Positions 15,998 to 24,740 of a stretch of DNA of 64,000 nucleotides are shown piece by piece. The DNA comes from JANMDS01 sp031430575 (lineage in GTDB: Bacteria > Pseudomonadota > Gammaproteobacteria > Burkholderiales > Casimicrobiaceae), in assembly GCA_031430575.1 (NCBI GenBank), contig JANPBT010000026.1, positions 1 through 64,000 of the forward strand, given 5' to 3'. A program made the position numbers and the translations under genes. The notes beneath the pieces were generated by a model, which was not told where the DNA came from, did not search any database, and saw nothing but the letters and a program-made list of their open reading frames with translations. How positions within the stretch are numbered: position 1 is the stretch's first letter; every line of letters starts with the position of its first letter.

Positions 15998-16842
15998 GCG
16001 ATCAAATTTGCTACCTCAACGGGAAATTTCTACCCATGAGCGAAGCGCATGTACCGGTGCTGGATCGGGGGTTTTTATTTGGCGATGGCGTCTATGAATA
16101 TGTGCCGATCGTCAATGGTAAGCCCTATCGCTTGCCCCAGCATTTGACCCGGCTCGCGCGCTCATGCGCTGAGATCGGATTGACCAATCCATATAGCGAT
16201 GCGCAGTGGAGCGAAATCATATCAAAGCTCGCCGCTCAGCAGCCCACAGGTGATCAAGCTATTTATTGGCAGGTGACGCGCGGCGTGGCCAAGCGCGATC
16301 ATGCATTTCCCAAAAACGTCGTGCCGACGGTTTTTATGATGAGTAATCCGCTTCCACACCCGACGCAAGAGCAGCTGCGCGACGGCGTGAAAGCCTACAC
16401 CTTCGACGATGTGCGCTGGCAGCGATGCGATATCAAAACGATTTCGCTTTTGGGCAATGTGCTTGCGCGCCAGCATGCCGCTGAGCGCGGGGGCGCAGAA
16501 GTGGTGATGATTCGTGATGGATTTTTATCAGAAGCGTCGTCATCAAATGTATTTGTTGTGAAAGATGGCCGCATCATTTCACCGCCAAAAGATAACCAGA
16601 TTTTGCCCGGCGTTACGCTGGATGGCGTTTTTGACTTATCCCAGCGCGGCGGGATTCCGCTCGATGTGCGGCCGATACCTGCGGCGCAGATTTGGGATGC
16701 TGATGAGCTTTGGTTATCGTCGTCGTCCAAAGGTGTGATCGCCATTACTTCGCTGGACGATAAGCCGGTGGCCAATGGCAAAGTCGGGCCCGTCTTCAAA
16801 AAAATGCGGGCTCTTTTTGATGTGGATATGGGGCTGGCGTGA
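15994..16842 (+). CDS. dat: D-amino-acid aminotransferase (class IV)
   Basis: PLP-dependent fold-type IV transaminase of 282 residues, predicted to make D-Glu or D-Ala for the cell wall, which fits its place behind dacA. Seen: 'NGKFLPMSEAHVPVLDRGF' then 'GDGVYEYV' at the start, the PLP lysine in 'RCDIKTISLLGNVLA' (about residue 147), 'EASSSNVFVV' and the late 'LWLSSSSKGVIAITSLDD'. The ATG at 15994 overlaps the dacA stop and has GGAG seven bases upstream. The repeat at 16674-16692 encodes 'PIPAAQIW' before the conserved ADE-type element. Branched-chain aminotransferase is the alternative. Confidence 0.9.
   Translation: MSDQICYLNGKFLPMSEAHVPVLDRGFLFGDGVYEYVPIVNGKPYRLPQHLTRLARSCAEIGLTNPYSDAQWSEIISKLAAQQPTGDQAIYWQVTRGVAKRDHAFPKNVVPTVFMMSNPLPHPTQEQLRDGVKAYTFDDVRWQRCDIKTISLLGNVLARQHAAERGGAEVVMIRDGFLSEASSSNVFVVKDGRIISPPKDNQILPGVTLDGVFDLSQRGGIPLDVRPIPAAQIWDADELWLSSSSKGVIAITSLDDKPVANGKVGPVFKKMRALFDVDMGLA
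16674..16692 (+). repeat. In-gene repeat copy (dat)
   Basis: Exact 14-mer read as PIPAAQIW. Confidence 0.9.
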
Positions 16843-17102
16843 GCGACGAAACGCTGCTCAAATTCCCCTGTGAATTCCCAATCAAAGTGATGGGTAAAAA
16901 CGAAATTACCTTTGAAAAACTCGTCGCCGATACGATCTTGATTCACGTCGAAGGTTTCGACCCCGGCGCTACGGTCGCGCGCGAAAGTAAAGGCGGGAAA
17001 TTTTTGGCGGTCACTGCAACCTTTACCGCGACTTCCAAGGCCCAAGTCGATGCGATTTATCAATCGCTTTCTAAGCATCCTAGCGTACTGATGGTCCTAT
17101 GA
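16839..17102 (+). CDS. ybeD: YbeD/DUF493 family protein
   Basis: An 87-residue protein with the family's opening 'LLKFPCEFPIKVMGK' and the closing 'LSKHPSVLMVL'. YbeD-like proteins have an ACT-like alpha-beta fold; they commonly sit between dacA/dat and lipB, and a role linked to lipoate or envelope metabolism has been supposed but not shown. Here lipB lies elsewhere (10.1 kb) and arginase follows instead. Starts with GTG overlapping the dat stop (GTGA). Confidence 0.9.
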   Translation: MSDETLLKFPCEFPIKVMGKNEITFEKLVADTILIHVEGFDPGATVARESKGGKFLAVTATFTATSKAQVDAIYQSLSKHPSVLMVL

Positions 17103-18031
17103 ACGTTTCCCATTTCCCCACGATCCGTATCATTGGCGCGCCCACCGACATCGGCGCTGGCATGCGTGGGGCAAGCATGGGCCCTGAGGCGCTGCGCGTT
17201 GCCGGCTTAGGCGCAGCGCTCACCGCGCGCGGCCTCACCGTTGACGATGTGGGCAATGTGGCGGGCCCCGCAAATCCTTGGTTACCGCCTGAAAATGGTT
17301 ACCGCCATTTAGCGCAAGTGCAGGCTTGGAATCTCGCCGTGCGCGACGCGGTGGCCGATGCGCTCGCAGCCAAAGCATTCCCGATGCTGCTCGGTGGCGA
17401 TCACTGCTTGGCGATTGGCTCGATTTCAGCGATTGCCGCCCATTGCCGCAGCGTGGGTAAGCGTTTGCGCGTGCTCTGGCTCGATGCCCACGCCGATTTC
17501 AATACCAGTGCAATCACCCCTTCGGGCAATGTGCACGGCATGCCTGTAGCCACACTATTTGGCCATGGCCCGTCTGAGCTCACGCAGCTCGCCGGGCCGT
17601 CCGGCGTTGCGTTGCGCAATGATGAGATCGTACAAATCGGTATTCGCAGCGTTGATCTAGAAGAAAAGCGATTCGTACATGCCCAAGGGCTCGAAGTCTT
17701 TGATATGCGCTCGATTGATGAAATGGGCATGCGTAAAGTGATGGATCAAGCGCTCTTTGGCTTGAATGAAGAGACCCATTTGCATGTGAGCTTCGATGTT
17801 GATTTTCTTGACCCAGAAATCGCCCCGGGCGTGGGCACGACCGTCCCCGGTGGGCCCAATTACCGCGAAGCCCAACTGTGCATGGAAATGATCGCCGATA
17901 CCGGCTTACTCGCTTCGCTCGATGTGATGGAGCTCAATCCAGCGCTCGATATTCGCAACCGCACCGCTGCGCTCGCGGTTGATTTGATCGAAAGCTTGTT
18001 TGGCAAATCAACGTTGATGCGTGAAAAATAG
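17099..18031 (+). CDS. rocF: Arginase (ureohydrolase family)
   Basis: Hydrolyses L-arginine to ornithine and urea. The 310-residue enzyme shows all Mn ligands of the family: 'LGGDHCLAIG' (about 99-108), 'DAHADFNT' (about 126-133) and 'SFDVDFLDPEIAPGVGT' (about 227-243). 'GAPTDIGAGMRGASMGPEAL' near the N-terminus is the arginase type rather than agmatinase. The ATG overlaps the ybeD stop by four bases. Why it belongs to a peptidoglycan-associated transcript is not clear from the sequence. Confidence 0.92.
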   Translation: MNVSHFPTIRIIGAPTDIGAGMRGASMGPEALRVAGLGAALTARGLTVDDVGNVAGPANPWLPPENGYRHLAQVQAWNLAVRDAVADALAAKAFPMLLGGDHCLAIGSISAIAAHCRSVGKRLRVLWLDAHADFNTSAITPSGNVHGMPVATLFGHGPSELTQLAGPSGVALRNDEIVQIGIRSVDLEEKRFVHAQGLEVFDMRSIDEMGMRKVMDQALFGLNEETHLHVSFDVDFLDPEIAPGVGTTVPGGPNYREAQLCMEMIADTGLLASLDVMELNPALDIRNRTAALAVDLIESLFGKSTLMREK

Positions 18032-18067
18032 CTTCTTGAAATTGCCTTGATCATCCTCAGATTAAAA

Positions 18068-18085
18068 TAGTTCGTGTTTGAACTA
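18068..18085. promoter_or_regulatory. Candidate operator palindrome before the flavodoxin gene
   Basis: TAGTTCGTGTTTGAACTA: six-base arms around a six-base centre, 21 bases before the ATG and adjoining a TAAAAT box (18063-18068). The position suits a repressor site; the binding protein is unknown. Confidence 0.5.
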
Positions 18086-18106
18086 ATTAATCGTTAAGGA
18101 TGCCAA

Positions 18107-18679
18107 ATGGCAAATATTGCAATCGTGTATCACAGTGGTTACGGCCACACCAAAAAGCAAGCAGAGGCAGTGCACGCTGGGGCTGCAAGCGTAGCGGGCG
18201 CTCACGTCGATTTAATCGCAATTGATGCGGACGGTAATCTTCCCGCCGACGGTTGGGATAAGCTCGGCGCGGCGCACGCGATCATTTTTGGCTCGCCAAC
18301 CTACATGGGCATGGCGTCGTGGCAGTTCAAGAAGTTTGCCGATGCGTCGTCCAAGGCGTGGTTTGGTCAGGCTTGGAAAGATAAGCTCGCGGCGGGTTTC
18401 ACCAACTCCGCGTCACTCAACGGCGATAAGCACTCAACTTTGCATTACTTCATCACATTGGCCATGCAGCAAAGCATGCTTTGGGTCGGCACTGGCTTGA
18501 TGCCAAGTAGCGCAAAGTCTGCCACCCGCAATGACGTGAACGCGCTGGGCTCCTCAGCGGGCGCGATGGCGGCGACTGCGAGCGATGCGTCTGTTGACGA
18601 GGTGAATCCAGGCGATATGGAAACCGCAAAAGCGCTGGGTCAGCGCGTGGCAGAGCAAGCGGCACGCATCAATAAATAA
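18107..18679 (+). CDS. Flavodoxin-fold NAD(P)H:quinone oxidoreductase (WrbA-like)
   Basis: A 190-residue FMN protein. 'IAIVYHSGYGHTKKQAEAV' (residues 4-22) is the phosphate-binding loop, and 'IIFGSPTYMGMASWQFKKF' (about 63-81) the isoalloxazine loop typical of WrbA/flavodoxin-like reductases. It is expected to reduce quinones by two electrons in the cytosol. Monocistronic, with a palindrome in its leader and an inverted repeat pair after its stop. The NLxDV-type WrbA tetramer insert is not obvious, so I do not assign wrbA. Confidence 0.87.
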   Translation: MANIAIVYHSGYGHTKKQAEAVHAGAASVAGAHVDLIAIDADGNLPADGWDKLGAAHAIIFGSPTYMGMASWQFKKFADASSKAWFGQAWKDKLAAGFTNSASLNGDKHSTLHYFITLAMQQSMLWVGTGLMPSSAKSATRNDVNALGSSAGAMAATASDASVDEVNPGDMETAKALGQRVAEQAARINK

Positions 18680-18691
18680 TTGCTTTTTTGC

Positions 18692-18737
18692 AATACCTGC
18701 GGCGCAGATTTAGGCTTAAATCTGCGCCGCAGGTATT
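18692..18737. repeat. Inverted repeat pair at convergent gene ends
   Basis: Perfect plus copy (18692-18710) and minus copy (18719-18737) separated by eight bases. The hairpin stem is about 20 bases and lies between the flavodoxin stop and the VWA gene stop, where it could end transcription from both sides. Confidence 0.95.
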
Positions 18738-18744
18738 TTGAGTT

Positions 18745-19785
18745 TCAAAAAACCCGATTGAACCACCACATCGAAAGCGCAGCCGCCAGCGTAATCAGCG
18801 CAGCGGCCAAGCCTGCCAAAAGCCCGCTAACTTCGGTTTCCTTCTTTTCAAAGGTCATGCGCGAGCTCATTGACTGATAAATCTTTTTGAGATCCGCTGC
18901 ATTTGAGGCGAGGAAGTATTCGCCGCGTGTGAGGTCGGCGATATTTTTAAGCGCTGCTTCGTCTAAGCGCACGCGCATTGACCAGCCTTCTGCGCCGATA
19001 ATTTCGCCGCCGGTCGTGCCCAGACCCACGGTGAATACGCGTACGCCCCGATCCGCGACCATGCGCGCTGCGATCAGCGGGTCGGGCCCAGTGGTCGTTG
19101 CACCATCGGTGAGCAAAATAATGACTGCGGAGCTAAACGATCCCGGCGCGACCGCTGGTGGCGGCTCCTTTTTGGGCTTGGCCGGATCGAGAGGCATCGC
19201 GCGCATCGCATTACCGCGAGGATCATTCAAGCGCAAATCAAATTCAACGTCTGGGAAAAGCGTTTGCAATGAAACGAGCAGCCCGCTGCCCACGGCTGTG
19301 CCGCGTTGCAGCTGAAAGCGATCAATCGCCGCCAGCACGTCTTCGCGGCTCAGCGTGGGCGATTGCACCATCGCGGCAGTGCCAGCAAAAGTCACCAAAC
19401 CAATCTTGGTTGTGCGCGGTTGCTCCGCTACGAACGCTTTTGCGGCAACTTGCGCGGCTTCGATCCGCGAAGGCAACACATCTTTTGCGCGCATGCTGCC
19501 AGAGACATCCATCGCCAACAAAACCGTCTCGCCCTGCGAAGGCAGCGTAATCACCGCCGCCGGGCGCGCCAGCGCGAGTAAAAGAAGCGTGAGCGCAGTG
19601 AGCATGAGCGCAGGCGGCACATGCCTGCGCCACATCCCGCCTTTGCCCATTGCCGCCTTAACGACGGACAGGCTCGCGTACTCCACCGCAAATTTTTTCT
19701 TCCGACGTAACATCCAGAGATAGGCCGCAATTAACGCGGGCACGAGCAGCAACGCCCACAGTAAATTTGGCCAGAAAAAAGTCAT
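18745..19785 (-). CDS. VWA-domain membrane protein, BatA-like
   Basis: A 346-residue protein with two N-terminal helices ('LLWALLLVPALIAAYLWML', about 8-26, and about 57-75), a von Willebrand A domain exposed to the periplasm starting 'VLLAMDVSGSMRA' (MIDAS DxSxS, about 88-100), and a C-terminal helix (about 322-342). It is the last gene of a protease-MoxR-DUF58-VWA set resembling the Bat (aerotolerance) locus, in which MoxR-type ATPases act on VWA proteins. Function in this organism is inferred. Confidence 0.9.
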   Translation of the reverse strand: MTFFWPNLLWALLLVPALIAAYLWMLRRKKKFAVEYASLSVVKAAMGKGGMWRRHVPPALMLTALTLLLLALARPAAVITLPSQGETVLLAMDVSGSMRAKDVLPSRIEAAQVAAKAFVAEQPRTTKIGLVTFAGTAAMVQSPTLSREDVLAAIDRFQLQRGTAVGSGLLVSLQTLFPDVEFDLRLNDPRGNAMRAMPLDPAKPKKEPPPAVAPGSFSSAVIILLTDGATTTGPDPLIAARMVADRGVRVFTVGLGTTGGEIIGAEGWSMRVRLDEAALKNIADLTRGEYFLASNAADLKKIYQSMSSRMTFEKKETEVSGLLAGLAAALITLAAALSMWWFNRVF

Positions 19786-20747
19786 GATGCGACCACCGCT
19801 TCGGGATAACGTGCTCGATTCACGTTACCCATGCGAAATTTGCGCAATTGCGCAAAGCGAAGCACGGAATCTGCCAAATCTTCGTCGGTCGCAAGCCCCA
19901 GCGTATCGACGCCTGCCCGCCCGAGCCCTTGCGCGATTTGAGCTTCCCGCGCTTGCGCGAGCGCTTCGAATCGGGCGCGAAATTTGGCGCTGCTGGTATC
20001 AACCCAGAGCGTCTCGCCGGTCTCGGCATCGCGCAACGGCACCATCCCCATATCGGGCAGCGCCAATTCAAGGGGATCAATGGGGCGCACGGCGATAACT
20101 TCGTGACGCATCGAAAGCCGCGCCAGCGCCTCTTGCCAAGGCGTTACGCTAATAAAATCGGAGATGACAAAAACCAGTGATCTGCGCCGCAGGTATTGCG
20201 CGGCCTGGCCAAACATACGGGCGAGATCGGTGGGCGATTCCGATACCTGCGGCGCAGTTTTTTGCATCGATGCGATGAGTTGCAGCAAATGTCGCCGACT
20301 ATTGCGAGCAGGCAGAATTTGCGCGATGGCATCGCCTTGCAGCAGCGCACCAACGCGATTGCCATGGCGCGTAAGCAGTTGCGCGAGCGCAGCGGTAAAT
20401 TCAATCGCAAGCGCGCGCTTGGTGCGCTCGCCCGAGCCAAAGCCCATCGACGCACTGATATCGACTAAAAACCAGGCGGTGACGTCCCGATCTTCATTAA
20501 ATTGCCGAACGTGGAGCGCGGGCAATCGTGCCGATGCATTCCAATCAATATGGCGCACATCGTCACCATATTGATACTCGCGAATATCGCTCAGATCGAG
20601 ACCGAAACCGCGAAAGAGCGTGCGGTAATCCCCTTGCAAAATACCATCCAATCGGCGCAGCACGCGCCACTCCAAATGCGCGAGCAAGCGCGCGGCATCG
20701 GGAGGTGCATCGGGAGGTGCTTTGGGCAGAGTGGGTTGCGCAGTCAT
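19782..20747 (-). CDS. DUF58 domain protein
   Basis: A 321-residue partner of MoxR ATPases. The DUF58 hallmark 'DIREYQYGDDVRHIDWNASA' (about 53-72) is followed by 'ERTKRALAIEFTAAL' and a VWA-like 'RRSLVFVISDF'. The stop overlaps the VWA gene's start, and its own start overlaps the moxR stop. Two dispersed repeats 44 bases apart in inverted orientation lie inside: 20242-20260 encodes KTAPQVS and 20179-20197 encodes QYLRRRS, where the Arg-rich run coincides with residues that are naturally basic in this family. Confidence 0.93.
   Translation of the reverse strand: MTAQPTLPKAPPDAPPDAARLLAHLEWRVLRRLDGILQGDYRTLFRGFGLDLSDIREYQYGDDVRHIDWNASARLPALHVRQFNEDRDVTAWFLVDISASMGFGSGERTKRALAIEFTAALAQLLTRHGNRVGALLQGDAIAQILPARNSRRHLLQLIASMQKTAPQVSESPTDLARMFGQAAQYLRRRSLVFVISDFISVTPWQEALARLSMRHEVIAVRPIDPLELALPDMGMVPLRDAETGETLWVDTSSAKFRARFEALAQAREAQIAQGLGRAGVDTLGLATDEDLADSVLRFAQLRKFRMGNVNRARYPEAVVAS
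20179..20260. repeat. Inverted repeat pair inside the DUF58 gene
   Basis: Minus copy 20179-20197 and plus copy 20242-20260. Both exact; both in-frame. Confidence 0.92.
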
Positions 20748-21763
20748 GCGGGGGCGGCGAGCGGTTTGTCTGGCATCGCAATGCGCGGGACGATGCGATT
20801 AAGCACGTCGTCGGCGCTTAAGCCTTCGCTCAGCGCCTCATACGAAAGCGAAACCCGATGCCGCAACACGTCGTAAGTGAGCGTTGAAATATCCTCCGGC
20901 AACACATAATCCCGCCCACGCAAAAGCGCAAGCGCCCGCGCGCCTTCAATCAAGCCGATGGTCGCCCGCGGGCTTGCGCCAAACGTAATTAATTTCGCAA
21001 CATCGCGAATGCCTGCGGCCTCGGCATTGCGCGTCGCGGCGACGAGCTTAACGGCGTATTGAATTAAGGCGGGGTCAACATAAACCTTGCGGCACACCGC
21101 TTGCAATTTCGCTAAATCGTCGGTTGACGTAATCGCGGCGACATCGATTGGCGGCCCAATCACCCGCTCGACGATCACGAATTCTTCCTCCGGCGTGGGG
21201 TAGCTCACCAGCACTTTCATCATGAAGCGATCCACTTGCGCTTCTGGCAGCGGGTACGTGCCTTCCGTCTCAATCGGGTTTTGTGTTGCCATCACCAAAA
21301 ATGGCGTTGGCACTCGATGAGTTTCCCCGGCGATGGTGACTTGCCGCTCTTGCATCACTTCCAGCAAAGCGCTTTGCACTTTCGCCGGCGCGCGATTGAT
21401 TTCATCCGCGAGCAATAGATTGGCGAATACCGGGCCGAGCGAAGTGGAAAATTCCCCCGTGCGCTGATTGAAGATGCGAGTGCCGATTAAATCGGCAGGC
21501 ACTAAATCAGGCGTAAATTGAATGCGACGAAATTGCCCGCGCAGCGTTTGTGCCAGCGTTTTGATGGTGAGCGTCTTGGCCAGCCCCGGCACCCCTTCGA
21601 CTAGCAGATGACCCTGCGCCAGCATCGCCACGAGCACTCGCTCCAAAAAAGCATCTTGCCCGACGACGACGCGCTTCATCTCATAAAGTAAGCGCTCCAT
21701 CAATTCTGCGGTGGGCTGCTTATTTTGCGAAAGGTGAGGCGAAGGCCGCTGCGAATCATCCAT
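20744..21763 (-). CDS. moxR: MoxR family AAA+ ATPase
   Basis: A 339-residue MoxR chaperone-type ATPase, thought to help assemble or activate VWA proteins. Walker A 'VEGVPGLAKT' (about 56-65), Walker B 'LLLADEINRAPAKVQSALL' (about 116-134), sensor 1 'MATQNPIE' and the C-terminal lid 'GASPRATIGLIEGARALAL' (sensor 2 Arg) are complete. AGGAA lies eight bases before the ATG. It is the second gene of the four-gene protease-moxR-DUF58-VWA operon. Confidence 0.96.
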   Translation of the reverse strand: MDDSQRPSPHLSQNKQPTAELMERLLYEMKRVVVGQDAFLERVLVAMLAQGHLLVEGVPGLAKTLTIKTLAQTLRGQFRRIQFTPDLVPADLIGTRIFNQRTGEFSTSLGPVFANLLLADEINRAPAKVQSALLEVMQERQVTIAGETHRVPTPFLVMATQNPIETEGTYPLPEAQVDRFMMKVLVSYPTPEEEFVIVERVIGPPIDVAAITSTDDLAKLQAVCRKVYVDPALIQYAVKLVAATRNAEAAGIRDVAKLITFGASPRATIGLIEGARALALLRGRDYVLPEDISTLTYDVLRHRVSLSYEALSEGLSADDVLNRIVPRIAMPDKPLAAPA

Positions 21764-21772
21764 TGCTTTTTC

Positions 21773-22756
21773 CTAAAACGGTGACATACCCATACTGCTG
21801 GCGGCATTTTCAATCGGAACAGCAAAGCCGATTCCAATAAATACGCGCTGTGAGGTGGGGTTCAAAATACCGGTAACGATGCCAACAACTTCGCCCTCAG
21901 CGGTGACCAATGGGCCACCGGAATTGCCAGGGTTCGCCGCGGCATCAAATTGAATCAAATTACTCAGCACGCGTTTGCCCTCTGGCGACCGATACTCGCG
22001 CTTCAAGCCCGAAATTACGCCCGCAGAAGTAGAAGGTCCGATCCCAAACGGGAATCCTGTTGCGACGACTAAATCACCCACGCGCAAATCGTTGGTTGAG
22101 CGCATCGTGGCCGCCTGCAAATCATCGGGTAGCGCTTTCGCTTTGATCACCGCTAAATCATGCTCAGGCTGCGCGCCAATCATTTCGGCATCGGCTTCAA
22201 AACCGTTGTGGAAAGTAACGCGCAATTTTTTGGCTTGAATCACGACGTGCAGATTAGTGAGAATCGTGCCGTCGTCTTTGATCACCACGCCGCTGCCAAC
22301 GCCGATACTATCTTCTTCATCAGGCGTTTCGATTTGCTTTGCGTCGGGCGAAGGTTTTTTTTCATCGCCGGGCGGGTTAGGCTCGTCGCTCGAAAATCCG
22401 CGCACACGCACGACCGATGGCGCGATGATTTCGGCTGCCCGCGCCGCTTGCGAAGGCAGCGCATTATTTTCTAAGGTATGCATCACCGCCGCATCGAGCT
22501 GCTTTTGGGTCAAATGTTGCGCCGCAGGGTGAGAGAATCGAGGGGCAAAAAAGATAAAGGTGAGCGCAGCGCAGGTTAGTGCAAAAAGAATTTCGTTGCG
22601 ATAGCGGTCAAGGCGCGAGATTTTTTTCGCTTGCGCCGCAGAAGTGGGCTGTGCATCCGCGATCGTGCTCGCATTTGCGCTCGTGCTTGCCCGCGCAGGG
22701 GAAGCGCTATTGCGTAATGCCCGACTCGTCAACGGTTGCCGCTTCATAAATTGCAT
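21773..22756 (-). CDS. Trypsin-like S1C serine protease without PDZ domain
   Basis: A 327-residue HtrA-like protease. It has a 50-residue Ala/Ser-rich N-terminus, one membrane helix ('ILFALTCAALTFIFFAP', about 55-71), then a protease domain with the triad His in 'TNLHVV' (about 167), Asp in 'EHDLAVIKA' (about 198) and Ser in 'GNSGGPLV' (about 277). The protein ends right after the protease domain, so the PDZ domains of DegP/DegS are missing. Predicted to face the periplasm, anchored by its helix. It leads the MoxR/VWA operon with a nine-base gap; a role in processing the VWA partner is an inference. Confidence 0.9.
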   Translation of the reverse strand: MQFMKRQPLTSRALRNSASPARASTSANASTIADAQPTSAAQAKKISRLDRYRNEILFALTCAALTFIFFAPRFSHPAAQHLTQKQLDAAVMHTLENNALPSQAARAAEIIAPSVVRVRGFSSDEPNPPGDEKKPSPDAKQIETPDEEDSIGVGSGVVIKDDGTILTNLHVVIQAKKLRVTFHNGFEADAEMIGAQPEHDLAVIKAKALPDDLQAATMRSTNDLRVGDLVVATGFPFGIGPSTSAGVISGLKREYRSPEGKRVLSNLIQFDAAANPGNSGGPLVTAEGEVVGIVTGILNPTSQRVFIGIGFAVPIENAASSMGMSPF

Positions 22757-22850
22757 TCAAGATGTGATGGCAATTGCACGATAGCATAGCGGCGTAACCA
22801 ACCTCGTTGTCGGTTTTATTCGCTGAATTGGGGGAGTCTAAATTGCGGTG

Positions 22851-22869
22851 AATCTGCGCCGCAGGTATT
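22851..22869 (-). repeat. Single intergenic repeat copy after metW
   Basis: Exact copy alone in the 210-base gap between the metW stop and the S1C protease gene start; no partner is seen within 100 bases. Confidence 0.9.
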
Positions 22870-22966
22870 CATAAGCGCGGCTGCGCAGAAGCGGGCCGCT
22901 GACTATCCATCATTTTCGAAAAAGCGTTCTGCCGTAATTATCCGGTCCGCCGTCACCTTCGCGAAA

Positions 22967-23566
22967 TTAGATGCTGCTATTGCGCCCATCCTGCAAACGA
23001 TAAATCCCCACGTCCGCGCGCGCATTACGCAGGCGTTTGACGACGACGCCTTGTGAGAGCGCAATTTGATCGAGGATTCGCACCTGCTTTTCTGCGCAGA
23101 AAACATCAAAATCGCGTAGTGTCGCGAAGTGGACGTTCGGCGTGTCGTACCACTGAAAAGGCAGGTTTTTGGAGACGGGCATCCGTCCGCCGATCCCTAA
23201 TTGCCAGCGCGTGCTCCAATGCCCGAAATTGGGGATCGTGATGATCGCTTCGCGGCCAACGCGTAAAACTTCTTTCATTAGCGCCTCGGTTTTGCGGGTG
23301 GCTTGCAGGGTGCGCGAAAGGATCACCGCATCAAAAAACAAATCGTCAAACTCCGCTAAGCCGCGCTCTAAATCGCTTTGAATCACATTGATTCCGCGCG
23401 CTACGCAGGCGAGCACCGCCGCGGGATCAATATCAAGGCCGTAGCAGTGGGCGTTTTTGGTTGCCGCCAAATGCGCGAGCAGCTCGCCATCGCCGCAACC
23501 GAGATCAAGCACTTTTGCGTTCGGTGGAATCCAATCACTGATGATTTTGAATTCGACGTTGGTCAT
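22967..23566 (-). CDS. metW: Methionine biosynthesis protein MetW
   Basis: A 199-residue SAM-methyltransferase-like protein with motif I 'VLDLGCGDGELLAHL' (about 20-34) and 'YGLDIDPAAVLACVARG'. MetW accompanies metX in many beta- and gammaproteobacteria and is required in some for homoserine acyltransferase activity, though it has no proven methyltransferase reaction. Its ATG overlaps the metX stop by four bases, so the pair is co-translated. Confidence 0.95.
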   Translation of the reverse strand: MTNVEFKIISDWIPPNAKVLDLGCGDGELLAHLAATKNAHCYGLDIDPAAVLACVARGINVIQSDLERGLAEFDDLFFDAVILSRTLQATRKTEALMKEVLRVGREAIITIPNFGHWSTRWQLGIGGRMPVSKNLPFQWYDTPNVHFATLRDFDVFCAEKQVRILDQIALSQGVVVKRLRNARADVGIYRLQDGRNSSI

Positions 23567-24681
23567 ACAGCGATCCGATTGAAATAGGCGCGCACGACCG
23601 CGTGATACTGCGGATCGGTAAGCAAAAAGGCATCGTGCCCGTGCGGCGCTTCGATTTCGGCGTAGGCGACGTCACGACCGTTTTTGACCAGCGCTTGCAC
23701 GATTTCGCGCGAGCGAGCAGGCGAGAAGCGCCAATCGGTCGTGAAGCTCACCACTAAAAATTTCGCTTGTGCAGCGCGCAGCGCCTGCGCGAGATCGCCC
23801 CCCGTTTGCGCCGCAGGGTCGAAGTAATCGAGCGCTTTGGTGATGCGCAGATAAGTGTTGGCATCGAAATACTCGCTGAACTTATCGCCCTGATAGCGCA
23901 AGTAAGACTCAATCTGAAACTCAGAGCCGAAGCCAAATTGCAAGCCATCGCGCAGATTGCGGCCAAATTTCTCGCCCATTTGCTCATCTGAAATGTAGGT
24001 GATATGCCCAATCATGCGCGCGACGCGCAAGCCGCGCACGGGCTTTACGCCATGGCGATAAAAGTGGCCGCCGTGAAACTCGGGGTCGGTCATGATCGCG
24101 GTGCGGGCGACTTCATTAAAAGCGATGTTTTGCGCTGATAAATTGGGCGCGGCGGCGACGACTAACGCATGGCGCACGCGCTCGGGGAAACGATAAGCCC
24201 AGCAGAGCGTTTGCATGCCGCCCAAGCTACCGCCGATCACCGCCGCGAATTGGGCGATGCCTAGTTCATCGGCCAATCGCGCTTGCGCATCAACCCAATC
24301 TTCCACCGTGACCACGGGGAAATCTGCTCCCCAGGGCTGGCCATTGGCAGGGTTGATCGATGCCGGGCCGGTTGATCCAAAGCAGCTGCCTAAATTGTTA
24401 ATGCCGATGACAAAAAATTTATCGGTGTCGAGCGCGCGGCCCGGGCCGATTAAGTTATCCCACCAACCGATATTGTCTGGCTCGTTTGCGTAAACCCCGG
24501 CCACGTGGTGCGATGCATTGAGCGCATGGCAGACCAGCACCGCATTGGATTTAGTCGCGTTGAGCGTGCCGTAAGTTTCGTAGGCCAATTCATATTGCGG
24601 CAGCGTCGCCCCAGATTGCAGTGGCAGCGGCGCGGTGAATACCATTTTTCGCGGCGCAACGATGCCGACACCAGCATTCAT
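23563..24681 (-). CDS. metX: Homoserine O-acyltransferase (MetX)
   Basis: Acylates homoserine as the first committed step to methionine. Alpha/beta hydrolase fold with the catalytic Ser in 'VIGGSLGGMQTL' and the late 'APHGHDAFLL' His; 'LVCHALNASHHVAGVY' and 'IGINNLGSCFGSTGP' are typical. Proteobacterial 'MetX' may use succinyl- or acetyl-CoA; this cannot be decided here. I start at the ATG at 24681, which gives the usual N-terminus; that ATG is the last part of a dispersed repeat (CGCAGGTATG). A TTG at 24729 with a good GGAG upstream would add 16 residues including repeat-encoded NCAAG. Confidence 0.95.
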   Translation of the reverse strand: MNAGVGIVAPRKMVFTAPLPLQSGATLPQYELAYETYGTLNATKSNAVLVCHALNASHHVAGVYANEPDNIGWWDNLIGPGRALDTDKFFVIGINNLGSCFGSTGPASINPANGQPWGADFPVVTVEDWVDAQARLADELGIAQFAAVIGGSLGGMQTLCWAYRFPERVRHALVVAAAPNLSAQNIAFNEVARTAIMTDPEFHGGHFYRHGVKPVRGLRVARMIGHITYISDEQMGEKFGRNLRDGLQFGFGSEFQIESYLRYQGDKFSEYFDANTYLRITKALDYFDPAAQTGGDLAQALRAAQAKFLVVSFTTDWRFSPARSREIVQALVKNGRDVAYAEIEAPHGHDAFLLTDPQYHAVVRAYFNRIAV

Positions 24682-24697
24682 ACCTGCGGCGCAGTTT
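24679..24697 (+). repeat. Repeat copy overlapping the metX start codon
   Basis: Exact 14-mer; on the coding strand it reads ...CTGCGCCGCAGGTATG, the final ATG being the likely metX start. Confidence 0.9.
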
Positions 24698-24740
24698 TCA
24701 CTATCAGCAATGGTCGTGGCAAAGGCCAAACGAACGCTCC

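Noticed and set aside
22511..22530. GTTGCGCCGCAGGG-like sequences in the S1C protease gene and at 23810 in metX
   Set aside because: Only the GCGCCGCAGG part matches and the flanks do not; possible eroded copies but not supportable.
22903..23109. Minus-strand frame over the metW 3' end
   Set aside because: Overlaps metW in another frame and has no features of its own.
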